A model generated the notes under the pieces. It was not told where the DNA came from. It did not search any database and saw only the letters and a list, made by a program, of their open reading frames with translations. A DNA stretch of 64,000 nucleotides from Nomia melanderi. Lineage: Eukaryota > Arthropoda > Insecta > Hymenoptera > Halictidae. This document shows positions 26,981 to 40,452 of this stretch, piece by piece. The stretch lies in assembly GCF_051020985.1 (NCBI RefSeq), contig NC_135003.1, positions 11,339,501 to 11,403,500 on the forward strand, in the 5' to 3' direction. Position 1 is the first letter of the stretch. Each line of letters begins with the position of its first letter. The translations under genes were made by a program, and so were the position numbers.

Positions 26981-29900
26981 GACGGACTTAAGTAGTTCTA
27001 TCCACTTGTTCCAATTTCTAGACGTCATCTTTTTCCATTTTTAACGTCGCTAAACGATCTATATAACAATTTACTTAAAACTATTTCCCTTTCACTCTAG
27101 CACTACAATATGAAAAATTCACCGAACTCTATCGAATCTAAACAAAATTGTATTAACACTCTCCGAATGTATTCTACCCGCATCTACACCTTCGTCTACA
27201 CTTCCCATGTACGTCTAATCCGCATCACAGATTCAGTGAAATCGTATTACATCGAAGCACATCAATTCTCCAACGTTGAAACTTTAGCGGACGCGCAATA
27301 ATTACAGCGTTACCGGGATTTTCCTTCGGAGGCAGCTTTAAAGAGTTAAACCGCTTTCCATTAAAATTCGATTAAAATCATCCGAAAGACAAATTCCCAA
27401 CATTAAACTGTCTAACAGTGAATCGACGCCGCAATCGAGAGGGAGAGGGAAAGGAAAAAGAAGGAAATCCTGTCGGACAGAGTGAAAAGTAACTTCTCGG
27501 AAAGAAAGTTTCCAACCGGCGACAGGATCGTTAGTATCGAGTTCCCGTGCTCTGCGTGGAATTGCCATTGGTCCCCGACGATGGTTCCGTTGCCAGTGGC
27601 GCGGGTGCGGCGGGAGGGGTTGGCGGTGTTTCCGTGCCGACTGGCGGGACGATTTGAAATTCAAAGCACGACCAGGCACTGTTGTAAGATCGTTAACCGA
27701 ATACCACGATCGTTGCTGCGGGCGCAGTCGCCGCAGTTGTTACGAGGGTGGCCAATTTCTCTCGTTTTCCTCCGGAATCGTTCTCATTCGTTGGTCCGTG
27801 TCGCACATGCGAATCCGATTCGTCGCCATAAACTTGCCCGTTAGTCGCAGCGCCGCGATTTTCGGTCATTTCGCGCTCCCCGCTCCCCGCCCCCGGCGAG
27901 GAGAATTACGACATTACGATTTCTATAAATCCCCGCGAATAATTCACCTCGCAGGACCTCCATTGTTACCGGTCGTTCCTTCGAGAACTACTTTCCTCGA
28001 CTTCCGGCGTGATTCGTTACCATCGATTCCCCCTTGGTCTTTTCCGCCAATCTTGCAGCGATCATTCATTGGGAAGCATTAAAATCGTGGTTTTTCGGTG
28101 GAATATATCTCCGCATTCCTCTTGAGGTTCATTCACGATCGTAAGGGTTCTCGGAGCGATGGCAGATTGACTTGGTTGTTTGACGCTTGGAGGGATTTTC
28201 AATCGGTACAGAGGTTTGTGAGTTGCGAGTGGTAGTCTTGGAGGTAGTTGGTGGTTGGAAAGATTGAGTCCATCAGATTACGTCGCCTTTTCAGAATTTA
28301 GCTATGACAAACTATAACTTTTTCATCTTCTACACGACACCCCTTTCGAACAGTACTCCTTCTATTCGATGAATACCAGTTATCATAGTTTATAAAATAA
28401 TCAAGATTCCTTTGAGATTCTCGTTGACAATGGCATAAGAATTATAAAGATCACCGCGAGAAATCCGTAAACAACGTGAGTGCTTCAGGGGATCCCCTCG
28501 CGAGGGATGTTTGAGGAACTCGAACGGGAACAATAAGGTAGACGGAGGCGAGCCGAAACCGCAGGAAGGGAACAATATGCAAATGAAATCAGAGCTGATG
28601 ACGTACCGGCTGGCGAAGCCAGCGTGAGCAGGATTCGTCGTACTTCGTCGTTCGGTGTCCGTGCGTCGTGACGACGAACCGCGATTGTAAATACTTCGAA
28701 ATTATTACGTGACCTCGTTGTTCCGCCTTGTTTGCAGGAAAAAACTCGATTCAATCCGGGAATGTAACGAGCACCTTAATCATTCTTCGCGGAATTATTG
28801 CTGCCCTGCACTTAATTACCGGTCATTCCGTGCGACCGTCGTGGAATATTAATTAGACGGCCGCGGGAACGCTTCGATCGTTCCTCATCGTTCAAACTTA
28901 ACGAGCATCCTCTCTTCGGGCGAACGGCGCGTTCTACCCGTGTTTTTGTCTTTAATGAGCAATGCACCGCTATTAATCAAGCTTCTAATTGCCGGCACCG
29001 AATTTTATCGCTGTTTTCTCTTAGAGGAACGCGTCGAGCGCAACAAACGAGTATCTCCGCGGACGTTGAAGCACGGCGTCTGCTCGTGAAATTTCCCTCT
29101 GAGCGCAGCTATCGAAAAAATTTTAGAAAAGTCAGACAATCCGACCCGACCCGCGCCTTATTTGCCACTTAATCCGGCCGCCCACCGTTCGGGAACAATT
29201 TTAACGAGCGGCCGGCCGCGAGATTTTGCATAAAGCGAACGGAGCGTTATTCGGCATAAATTAAATTCATTACGATCTTAACATCCTATAATGCAACGAC
29301 GGCGCTGTGTTTGCCACGGCACACGTTGACTACAAGGGAAACGGATTATAAATAATCACGCCCCTCTTTTATTTGAGCATTGAGCGTCGCTGTTTACGGA
29401 TCGTTGGTGATACTCTCAGTTTTCGAGATTATTCGGCTGGCTTCCGCAGACAATGGAGATAACTTGTTGGAAACTTATCGTGGGCGGATCACGTCCATTG
29501 AATTGAATCGTTGCACTCGGGTAATTGATTTATCTTCTAATGTGACCTCGAATCGCCGAAGTTCGACACGAAGAGATTCTAATTTTGCGAATTAAGGCGA
29601 GTCGAAAGTAGCTTTCACCCGCGTGGAAAAAAGTTCTCGTTCAGTGCATTGTAGCCGGTTCATTAAAGTATCCCACTCACGGGGTCGGATCGATTTAATG
29701 AAAAGGGTCGGGGCTTGTTTGCCGATTCGCGACTGTTCGGCGTTCAGTTTTCGTTATTGTTTTAATTTGAATGTGCCCGGTATAATGCGCCCCTTTCGGT
29801 ATAATTATTTGCAGTTGAATGTGCTGAGAGCAGCATTTCGCTGCGCCCTTTTCGCGCCGAGCGCTCTCTAACGCGGATCGATCCCTCTCGCGAACCGCAA

Positions 29901-32900
29901 CAGAGAACACCGTGGCACCTTTGTATCGGGCAAGATACCCGTCCCGTTCCTTTTTATCTTGAAATTCCGGATGCTGACTGCATCTCATTATCCGTCATTA
30001 CGCGAGAGATCAGAAACGCGCGTACACGGCCCGGCACGGAGTGAAATTTAACGACAATTGGGTCACGTCGTCCTCCTCGAACGATTTTCGGTACCTACCG
30101 CAGCTCCCGGTGCCACCGATTCGAGACGAATCCCACGTTTCTCCGAGAAATTGTTTCGCGCTGACTAGGGAACCCGTCGAACCGACATCCGACGATTTCG
30201 ACGGTACTTTCGTAAAAACTGGGTTCCGCGAAAATGACTCGTAGCTTTCTTGTTGGAGACTGTTCGTATCGGAAAAACGTGTTAAGGCTTTTCTATGCGA
30301 TAACTTCACTCGAATTCTAATTATAATTCAGATAACGTAGATAACTTTATTTCTAAATATATAACTCCTATATTTTCATTGTAACAATAAGTGATACTTC
30401 TAATAATATCAGTAAAATGCGAAGTCTTCTACATTTACAGCTCATAAAGCGCTTTGAGCGGGGCTAACGGTAAGGCAAGAACTTTCCACGTAATTCCAAA
30501 ATTCTCAGCGTTCAAAATACAAATTCCCGTGGAAATTCTCAGTTTAATCATTGACCGAGCAGAAGGAAGCTTCGAGTTACTCGTTTCTCTGTGATTTGCT
30601 CGCGAAGAGTCGCTGCAGAAGCATCCTTAGTCCGGCAGTGGCGTTTTCCTCGAGCGAAGTTTACGTCCGAACGAAGACGCCCGAACTTCGTTCCCCAGGC
30701 GTCGGGCGTTACGAAACACTTTGCGCGGGCAAAAGCCAGTCGCCGGAAGTCGGATCCTCGAGATAGTCTTCTCGAAATGTCAATTGCCTCGGTGAACTTT
30801 CCGGGTCGCGGAATCCTCGAAGTTCCGATCCGCCGTTGAAGTTCAAGGGGAAAACGCGTTTCGCTCGCTTGCGGGCTCGGCGGGGGCCGTAAAACTATGC
30901 AAATGTATCACGCGCACGCGAACGGCCGGGTTAAGTGATTTACTTGTTTAATAATCTCCATTGAGCGGCGGAATTCATGCCTCATTTGCGTAATGCGCGA
31001 CGACGTTGTTCCGACGGTGTCTCGGCGGCGAGCCACGAGAAATCCAGGCCCGCGGGCGACCATTAACAACTTCGTTGGAAACTTGTTACGCCGTGCAATC
31101 CCCCTCCCCCCTTCCATTCTTCTATGAATATTAGGCTGGCGCTTGATTTTCGGATATAAAGCTGCACGTACATAGGTAAGATAAGAGAGCGTTGATCATC
31201 AGCTGGATGGGAGCTATTCGACATAGCTTTCTTTGGTCTCTATGTGCGATTATCGGAAAATTTAAACTTGACAATGGTCTTTGCGTGATTATTTCCTAGA
31301 GAATGAATGAAATCGAAATTGGAATATTTCCATTGGAATATTGGAATATAATTCATCGAAAAGTCGCTTGAATAAAGATCTACGGAGAAACGAAGTCAAT
31401 ACGGGTCGAACGGTAGACAACGATGATACTTTCGGGTGATTCCTTTTAAAGAACGAAGGGACCGTGTCGAGACGTTTCCAAGTTTCTCGCTCCCTTTAAT
31501 TCGAAACTCGGGCAACTTGGGATTCTTATAACTTCGTTTGTTTTCGTCGGCTTTAAATTCGAGGCTCATCGGCCTGTATCGCGGTTCACGAGAAGTAAGT
31601 GGAACTTCCGGGGCAGGCGGGGAAGGGGGTTGGTTTCAGGGCGATAGGATCCGCAGGAATAACGCGAGGTATTTCCCAGCAGTATTCTCTTCCGCGACAA
31701 ATTTTTGATGATAACGCGTTCCGAGCGAGATAAAACCGCCGCTGCTCCTACCGATAAACTAGCAGAAGCTTCGGAAACTAAAGTTTCTTCCGGAAGTTGA
31801 GCACTCTTCATCTTCACATAATTTATTATCGAGCAATAAAAATCGAGGAAACACCTTCGTGAAATATCGGAAGCTCGCGAAGGTTCGTTTACCCTGAGAA
31901 ACTGTACATCCCATTTACAATCGAAAATGAAACTATTACTGAAACATTCCTACATCATTTCCTTGATTATTCGTAATTAATTCTCCTATTACGACATCAT
32001 TCGATACACGAGTAATTTGCTCTCAGCCATTCGCGAAACTATCTAATAGATTTCTCTGGCGTTTAAAATATTCGTTGTATTCCACTTCCGAGGCGTAACG
32101 TTGATGAACTACAGCTGCATATCGCGTTTCGAGGGATGAAGTTGGAATCAAAGCCGAGTGGCGAGACTGTGTGCACGGAAAAGTCGGTGTCTGTGCGATG
32201 TGCATGTATAACGAACGTTGCGGCACGGCAGTTCCACGGTGGCGTAACGGCTAACGCGGTATTTACTGTACGACCAGACGCGGACATCTCGTAGACATGC
32301 ACGATATCAAGTTATACGGAATTTCAGTCCGGTAGCTTGTTATAAACTCGATTACTCGGTTACTTATGCTGCATCGCGGCTAATCACGTAATATCAAGTA
32401 CGCTGTCTGACCAGCCACTGTCCGTATCTACTCGGCCCGAAGCAGTTCCGAGAGAACGCGCGATTGCACGACGCTGACGGGAATCGCGACGGTTCCTCGG
32501 TGCTTAATCGATGTAAATAGTATTACTCTCGAGTAAATACAGCGATAAGTAATTCACTTCGATATGCATTGTCCAGTTTAATGTTTTATATCTATTTTTC
32601 GATGTTCTGGACATTCACAGATGTTTTTCAACACGTTCACTGCTGAAAGAATGTTGAACGTTTTAAGTAATTTATTATCAAAATGATGTTAGAATTAATT
32701 ATTAATGATTCGGTATTATAGTTTCTACGTTACACTATTATTTGGTAACTTATATCACTAGATATTTTAATCCGACGTCGATTTTCTTGGGTAAGGTATA
32801 ATCTTTTAATCAATATTTTATGGATACGTTTATTTATGTTAACATTTTCTTAAGAAAAATAGTATTTTTCACAGGAAATAACTTCACCGCGATGCTTCAA

Positions 32901-35900
32901 GGAAATTCTATGTAGAGTGTGGCCAACCCAGCAGCATTCGCTTTAAATAGAAACGCTTCGAGTTGATCCATCATTCGTGTATATCTTCATCGATCGGCGG
33001 AGTGCTAAGCAACGTTCATGGCAATCGATTCATCAAAAGTCCAATAAAGTAATATCTATTTGAAATCGCGGCGCCCCGCACGTAATAACACAAATTTCCC
33101 GTCGTTCCGTACGTCAGAAAAATGAATGGCAGTCACGCAATGTCGGGTCGCGGTATCAGGTGATCGCGCTTGAAACACTTTCTTCCGGGCGCACGCAAAA
33201 ACCGTATCTATTTCCCTTGAACGTGAAAAAAAGATTAGTGCCGTAGGAAACAGCGCGGCGCGTGAATGGATAAAACCGTGGTATATAAAACCCATGAACA
33301 ATAGTAAAATACTATCGAAGTAAACGAGCAGTGATAATTCATTACTCCGAGAACCAAGAGAAATCCAAGGGTTGCTCAAATTTATTATTTGCATGCGAAA
33401 AAGCATCCTTTATTCTCAAAAATTCAGTAGCTTGACAAGGGACGCGCAGGGGAAGTAATAAACGCCGTGAAAGCGCAAGAAAGAAAATAGACGGCCAAAG
33501 TGGCTGAAAATACGAATACTGTCAGCGTGAAGGTATCTAGCAGAAAAAGAAATTGGAAAATTATTCAAATTTTAAACCCGGTTGCAAGAAAGGCATTCAA
33601 CTTTGATCCTTACACAAGCGAACAGAATTTCTCGACTGCGGTGATACTTTGCAATCTATTAAACGGATAGCTTTCATCTATACTTTATAAGCAATAAAAT
33701 CTCGCTATAAAGAAGATTAAAACTTAACAATAGCGATTTATTCTACAAACCAAATATCATTACTTCAAAAACTCCACGTTCGAAAGTGAACATTAAAGAA
33801 ACTCCTCAATTGATAAAACAGCGAACGAAGAAACACGATAAACAACTATGAAAAGCGAAACATTTAATACAAAATAGTCGAATTAAACGATTCCAGAATG
33901 TCAGCTCGCAACTTCCATCGAATCATTTAGATTCGAAACAGGGAAGCTAGGAGAAGCGTTGAGATTGGAAAAAAGGGGCTCGGTGAAATAGGGTGCAACG
34001 CGTAGAAGAAATAATAAATGACAGTAAAGGGCGTGAAAGGAGTCGGAAGACCGTTAAAACAGTTAGACCCGGGCGTCATCGCAGCGGTGTCTGGTGCCGG
34101 GGACGTCCAGGGAAGTAAATGGACTCGAATCCATCGGACTTGCACATCGAAGAGCAAAGGGGGTGTGACGGAACGGTTCGGGCTGCTAGACGCCATAGGA
34201 AAGGTCTGTGAAATATTGCCTCCGGATTCTGCATCCACCGACTCGTCTGCCTTCTACCCCGAGCCCCCAACCCCTTACCGGTTCCACCTTTGAACACCAC
34301 CTTACCGCCGAAGATCCTCCCTCCGAGACGAAACCAGAAGTTAAACGTCGTCGCGTTTATTTCACGTTGACGTTGCCGCCCCTCTGTCCCCTGGGCCCTC
34401 ATCCTCTGCACTTTTTATACCGTACCTGCCCCCGAGTCGTTCCCTACCCTTTTCCTTCGAGTTCTCGTTTCCATAATGTATCGAGGGTGGGCTTCTCCAG
34501 CCACCGGCGCCTCATATTTTCAAATTTCGTTTTAACGATTCCTGCGCAATTTTTCGCGGATCTGTTTATTATTACACTGAATGCGTACGCAAATATTCAT
34601 TTCAATTGCGATGTTTGAGAGAACTTTCCCTTCGAACTCTCGTTTATGTACCGTATCGAGCGTGCGTTTCTCTTTTAGTGGAAGCTTCGCGTTTCTAACG
34701 ATTTTTATGTGACTTGTTGTAGACCTAATTGTTATTGAACTTCGGACGTTTATGATAATATGCATCCTTATTGCGACGTTTGGGAGAACCGAAATTGTAG
34801 CTTCGCGAGGTTTTGAAATTTGCGAGTTTGGTCATTCCGTTCGAGATTTTTGTGTTTGAGGTGCTCGTTCTTGCGCTGTCTGGTTTCATTTTCTCGTACA
34901 GCGTGCAGTTGTTTAAGATTAAAGAAGTTAAGATATCTTTATTCCTGTCTTTCATATCACTGTATTAATTTAATCAAGAGATACGTATAATCTTATTAAA
35001 ACTTTGGCGCTGTGAAGCAAGTTCAAAAAGTGTTTTCTAAAGATCTAAACCCGTTTTACCTCGTCAACCCGGGTAAAAAACGTTTATCATTGTGCAGAAG
35101 ATCGAATCCGTGTTCGCGATTTGGAATGAATTATTAGAAAACGATTATTATTCGCGATACGTATCTGCTGATGCAAGACAATCAATGATAGTGATCTGCG
35201 CAGCGGGAATAGATAGCTGATTAATATTATTTTAATGACATCGTCTGCTTGCGTACCGTTAATGCAAAAGTTAACCTATAACATTCCATTTAATAATCCC
35301 ATTTCGATTATTTAATCCGCCGTCTATGCGCTGCGCGTTAGCGTTGCCGAGCGTTTCCTTCGGAATTGGGTTCGCTTAAAAAGGTGTTAATTTCACGAGC
35401 GTTGAAAAACCAGCTACTAACGGAGGCGTTATGTTTCTGCAGTAAGCTGGCAAGTATTCGTTTCCCTTTTTCCGGTTAAACCCTCTTTTTCATCGCTTAC
35501 GTTCGCTACGAGCAATTAGCATCGCTCCGCAGGTGGACCATACCTAAAGTTCCATCGACCGAGCTGAAAAGTTTAAATACAAAACGGGAATGAAGAGGGC
35601 TGACATCGATTACGCGACGAAGAGGTAGACTCCGCAGCTTCCACTGTTCCACCGATTGTTCCCTTTAATTGGCCCGCACGCTATAAATCTTTTTCATATT
35701 ACTTCTTATCGACTGGGTCCGGCGTCGTCCCTTTCTCAAATTTAATCTGCATTCATGCATACTTCCGTGGAACTTTCACCGGACTTTTCTACCTTTCGAC
35801 GTCACCGGTGTCCAATTGGAAGATGATTCCTCCACTTTTCGATGAACTTCGAACCGCGTGGATACGAAATTTCATAAAGTAAAGAATGAAGAGAATAGCT

Positions 35901-38900
35901 AAATGAAAGGGTAAAAAATTGTTCGATGTCGCACGAACGAAAGCATTGTCAATCGAGCTTCGGCTCTAGATTTTGACGGGCGGGGTGATTACAGGGAAAC
36001 TTCGGATCATCAGGTTCCTCTATATTTTCCTTGTTACATCGCATGCAGAAATTCTGGAAAAAATCTGTCAGACTACAGTTACCGGTATAGCTAGACAGGC
36101 AATTGTTCCGACCCTTTTGTTAGTAAACCTTTGCTAAATACGAAAAATTTTAATAAGATACGGTTTTCCAGTCGAAGTTCAAACCCGACGTAGTTCATTT
36201 ATATTTCAACAATACATGCTCGTAAATACCGTGCTCGAGTTTTCCTCAACTTCTCGCCACACTCTGCTACAGTCAGAAAGAAACACGGATCAGTTTCCCT
36301 CGCGTTCCTCGCAAGAAGATGCAAACACAGAAAGCCGTCGCAAATCTACCTCTCGGCGAAAAATTCCTATCGATTCTCGATTCATCTTTTCCATAACGCT
36401 GCACAATAATCCTATCCCGTCCGCGTTAATTGCCGTATCGCGCGCACTCGAACGCCCGCCCGGGGAACGATTAAAACTAATTGAAACAGAAATTGCATGC
36501 CAGGATTGCGTGAAAGTAACTTTACCTTTCATTCGCCCGTAACGCGGCTGCAGACTTGTTAGGAGATAGACGGCGAACTTATCCGGAAGAAAACGGCGGC
36601 CGCCGGTTGTTCCACAATTTTCCCTGAGTTACAACGGAGCTTAGTGTCCTTCCGCGTCGTTTCACCAGTCTCGGGGTTTTCTTAAAGCCGCGGGAAGCGG
36701 CGTAATCGAAAGTCGCCGGATTAGACTTTCTCGGCCCCGGGAACACGGCCGCACATGCACGAAGATTGCTTGCAGATTTTCCCGCGTTCGCCTACAAACT
36801 AATCAAACTTTCTCGGCCTGGCCTTCGACTCCGCGACCGGGAAGCTTCCTGTTTTTCGCGTTTCATTCTGTTATCGTTCCACGTAATATTACTCCCATGG
36901 TCCCGCGCGACGCGTAATTGTCTCGAGATTCGACATCCCGACGATTCCACGGCGCAAATCGAATTTCTTTCGATTCGAAGAGGCCCCTGTACGTTTCCCG
37001 TTCTCAGAAACAGATTTTTCGAACGGCGCGTTACCGGGATCTGATTAATCAAATGGCTTTTACTCGGCCCGAAGAAGGTTAATTACTTGGAGGAATAAAT
37101 GAGCGCGGCATCGTTCTTTCTTCGCCGGCGACGAGAGATCTTTCTTCATTTATCTCCTGGAAAGTTACCGGCCTGAAGTCCCCTTTTCTTTTTCACCTTT
37201 TTGTCGCGTCTCTTGATGCGATGGCGATTTAATACTTTTCTCTTCGCTACGCGGCTCGTCTCCTTTTCTTGATTGTTGGAAATTGGATATAGTTTCCTCG
37301 GGAAACATCGTTCGCCGATTTTTGAGAGACGTTTTGCGCGTTTGACGTTTGATTTTGTGCAATGTAGGGTTGTTTCCTTGAACATTGTAAAGAATAATGG
37401 CAGTGAATTACTTTTCGATTAATAAACATTCGTCGATGTTTATATACAATGGCGTAGAACATTTCATTAAATCCGGATAGCGAGTTGTGAACGAGAATAT
37501 TGAATAAAATTTTATTTGTTGCTATAGAGCATGTGCTTAAACAGACGAGAGTTTATTCAACTAGAAGTTCAGTTGAGTAATCATTTACGTCGAAAATGAT
37601 CTGAAATAAACATTTACCCGAAACTGTTGCGGTAATCCGTGAGATTTATGCGTGTAGCACTCTCTTCTTCATTCTGTGAAATCTGAATTCTGATCGTACG
37701 TATGCAGGAAGATGCATTAAGCAAACAAACGCTGTATAATTACTAACTCGCATCAGTATAGAATACAAATGGGTAGCTGGACGTGTTCCAGAGCGGAGTT
37801 TCGAGTTTTATAATACGCTGGACACAAATTAATTAACCTAATTTCCAAAGCAACGTTTTTAATGCCTCCCGCACGGTTCCTGTAAAGCAACGTATTACGA
37901 AATTAAAAACGTGTAATTAAAGAAGACAGTGATTAAAAAGTAATGCGCCGCGGGAGGGCGGAAACTGCTACCGCGGTGCATAAAACCGAAGATGTTAAAA
38001 GTGATATTGATGTTTAATGGCCGCCGCTGGATTAGTTTCGTTCATGGGGCGAGCTTTACGAACACTGATAAAACCTTGCCGCACGCCACATTACTCATTC
38101 CGCGTGTATCACGCGACTGCTAAAGGAACGATCTAGTAGTGTCACGTTATTTATCGTAATAAAATATTAATTGCCGCTGGAATTAATTTGTACAACGATT
38201 CTGATATATATTTGCTCGGCACGATTAAACACTCTCACACGAAACTTCAAATTTCATCACGCGTGGCACACGCTTAGAGCACATTTAATAATAATAAATG
38301 AAAATTCATATTAAAACCGAGACTTTACCCGAACATTTTCTAACTAAATGGAACAATATCCATTTCCAAATTAAGCCATCCACAGGGAACATATCAGAAA
38401 TAATTAACTGTATGATTTTTCTCTCATAAACGATGCACAACAAGAGGATCGTTTATTTCTCGCGCGTTGCCGTGCGCCGCAGACACAGCATCTGTACAGA
38501 TTAAATAACGGTAATTCTCCATTTTTCATCTGTTCATTTTCTGCCGGCTGAAACCTATATTTTCCGGAGCCCCCGCTCCGACCGGGGGTAAATACTAGTC
38601 GCGGCGTGAAAGAGGCCATCAGCGTCGAATTTCGAGAGCCGCGAGCACGGGTTCGACTCGTCTGCTTAATATTTTCGCGTGCCGTGAAACTCCACGCAAT
38701 TTCCCGGCGGCGTGTAAACGACAGATGCCTCTGACGGAATCGATGGTCGCGCGAGCCGAATCCCTCGCCAGATACGTTCATTTAAGGACGAACTTTCCCG
38801 ACAGGGATATTGAAATTTCTGTCGATTGATTCGAGGGCCCGGTATAACGCCGCACGCGGCATCGCGCGTGCCTACACGCCCGGCCCTGTTTTTTGCTGGT

Positions 38901-40276
38901 GAATTATTCAACGCGCTCGCCACTTGAAACTTCTGACAATAAAAGTCGCGGAATGAAAAGAAAGACCCTGTTCCCCACGGTTGAATAATATATCCTTCCA
39001 TTCCCGACTGCGCGCCGCTCCTCATGCGAACGAAAAACACGAAGCCCTTAAACGTGAATCTAATAACCGGGCGATGCTTTCAGCGGATGAAATCTTGACA
39101 CGAGTGGTTTGTAACGGCGTATCGGACACAATGAATCTCGAGTTACTAATAGATGATTTTCCTAAATTCACCGTCTTGAATTCAAGTTCATCTTACGCTC
39201 GTTTCCTGGCGATCCTCTCCTGCGACTGGGAACTCGGAGAATTACCTCGGTTAACGGACGCGGAACATCGTAGGAAGACATAAATCGCTTATCGTTTGTT
39301 TGATACCATCAACGGGGACCGAGTGGAACGATACTCGTCTGACCTGCAGCTGGAAATCTTTGAATGGGATACGTTCGCGGGTATCCTGTTTTCCGCGCGG
39401 GTAGATCTTTCATTTGGATCGCGTGTGCTCGTACGAAATATCGGTCGAAGGCGCGGTGCGTTCGATTGCGGCACGATTCCACAAAGAAGAGATCAGAAAA
39501 TCGATACGTAGGAGTGCGCGTACTCCAACTTTTCCCCGGCTCGGCTGTCGTTTGATCACTGCAATGATTACACCAGCCGCCGTTCTCGGGTCTCTTTGAT
39601 ATCACGTTCATTGCTTTCTCGGTTTTCTTGTTGAAACTTCCGCCGTATTTTCTGTGCTGTTTATCAAAGCATGATCGGCGCGCACCGGCTCGGAAAGGCC
39701 CGGCGGACGAAGCCCGATAGTGGTGCCACGAGAAAATCGGGATAAACAGGAATAAGTGGGTTTGACGTTTATGCTCGGGAACAACTTTCCCGACGGCAAA
39801 GAGATATTAGACTTTAAATGACGGCATTAGAACCCGACCCGACTCGAGACTAATACCGCGGCTGTATAGTTTACACTTTGCGAGGGAAGTTCGCCGGCAG
39901 GCCGGCGTACCGGGGGAACCGGCGAAATTGCGGGCTGCGATGGCTCCGCTTTTAAGCGGCGATAAGTAATCGCTCGAGCGACGATTAGTCGATCCCTTTA
40001 ATCGTTGTTTGTTCCGCCGTGGCTGGAACTTGCGCTTGAAACGCACACTCTGTCGCTCAGATGGAGACGGATGATTCTCCTGGCAATCTCGTAAATTGTA
40101 ACATGTTTAGTTGGAAACAGATGAACGTCAGTTCTCAATTGATTTCTGATATCATGGTATATAACGTTTCTAATTTTCGTAAAGAATTTTCAAGCTGAAC
40201 CACTTGATCCAAGGTTTTATTAGTGTGTACTTTCCAGTCGTTGTTCTTTTGAAAAGTCTGCTGGAGTTTATTTAAT
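26981..40276. other. Non-coding DNA, probably dlg1 downstream intron (part 2)
   Basis: About 13 kb with no supported exon or RNA gene except the local duplication at 34451-34800. The tract at 27050-27300 is G-poor on the + strand and 28130-28260 is G-rich. A block at 28800-29000 has several TAAT-core homeodomain-type sites and could be an enhancer. GC-rich parts (27480-28080, 30540-30840, 36270-37050, 38600-39060) carry overlapping chance frames on both strands. Confidence 0.5.
34451..34800 (+). repeat. Local direct duplication, offset 174 bp
   Basis: The run ttcga-tctcgttt followed by gtatcgag-gtg-gcttctc occurs at 34457 and again at 34631. The similarity continues through taacgatt, a region of weak match, and then a shared ending of atttcatt/tccttattgcgatgtttgagagaac type (34600s and 34770s). 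The copies are clearly diverged, so the event is old. No inverted termini were seen. Confidence 0.7.
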
Positions 40277-40452
40277 ATTAGAATTATCAGTTAGGTCAAA
40301 ATGACCCATTTTGGATCTCTTTCGCAATGGGAAAGGCACGGACGATTTTCTCAGAAATTATTCAAGAAATTCATTTAGATATATACAAACTATTTTCATA
40401 AGTTTTATAAGAAAATATAGAACAGTCGGTTCTACTGGTCAGTAGTTCTAAT
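40277..40452 (+). mobile_element. Short terminal-inverted-repeat element, third family
   Basis: The left end reads ATTAGAATTATCAGTTAGGTC. The right end, read on the other strand, is ATTAGAACTACTGACCAGTAG, which gives imperfect inverted termini of about 20 bp around a 176-bp AT-rich core. It has no coding capacity. The sub-terminal palindrome-like gtcaaaatgacccattttgg is typical of such elements. Superfamily is uncertain, because the flanks do not show a clear target duplication. Confidence 0.6.
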
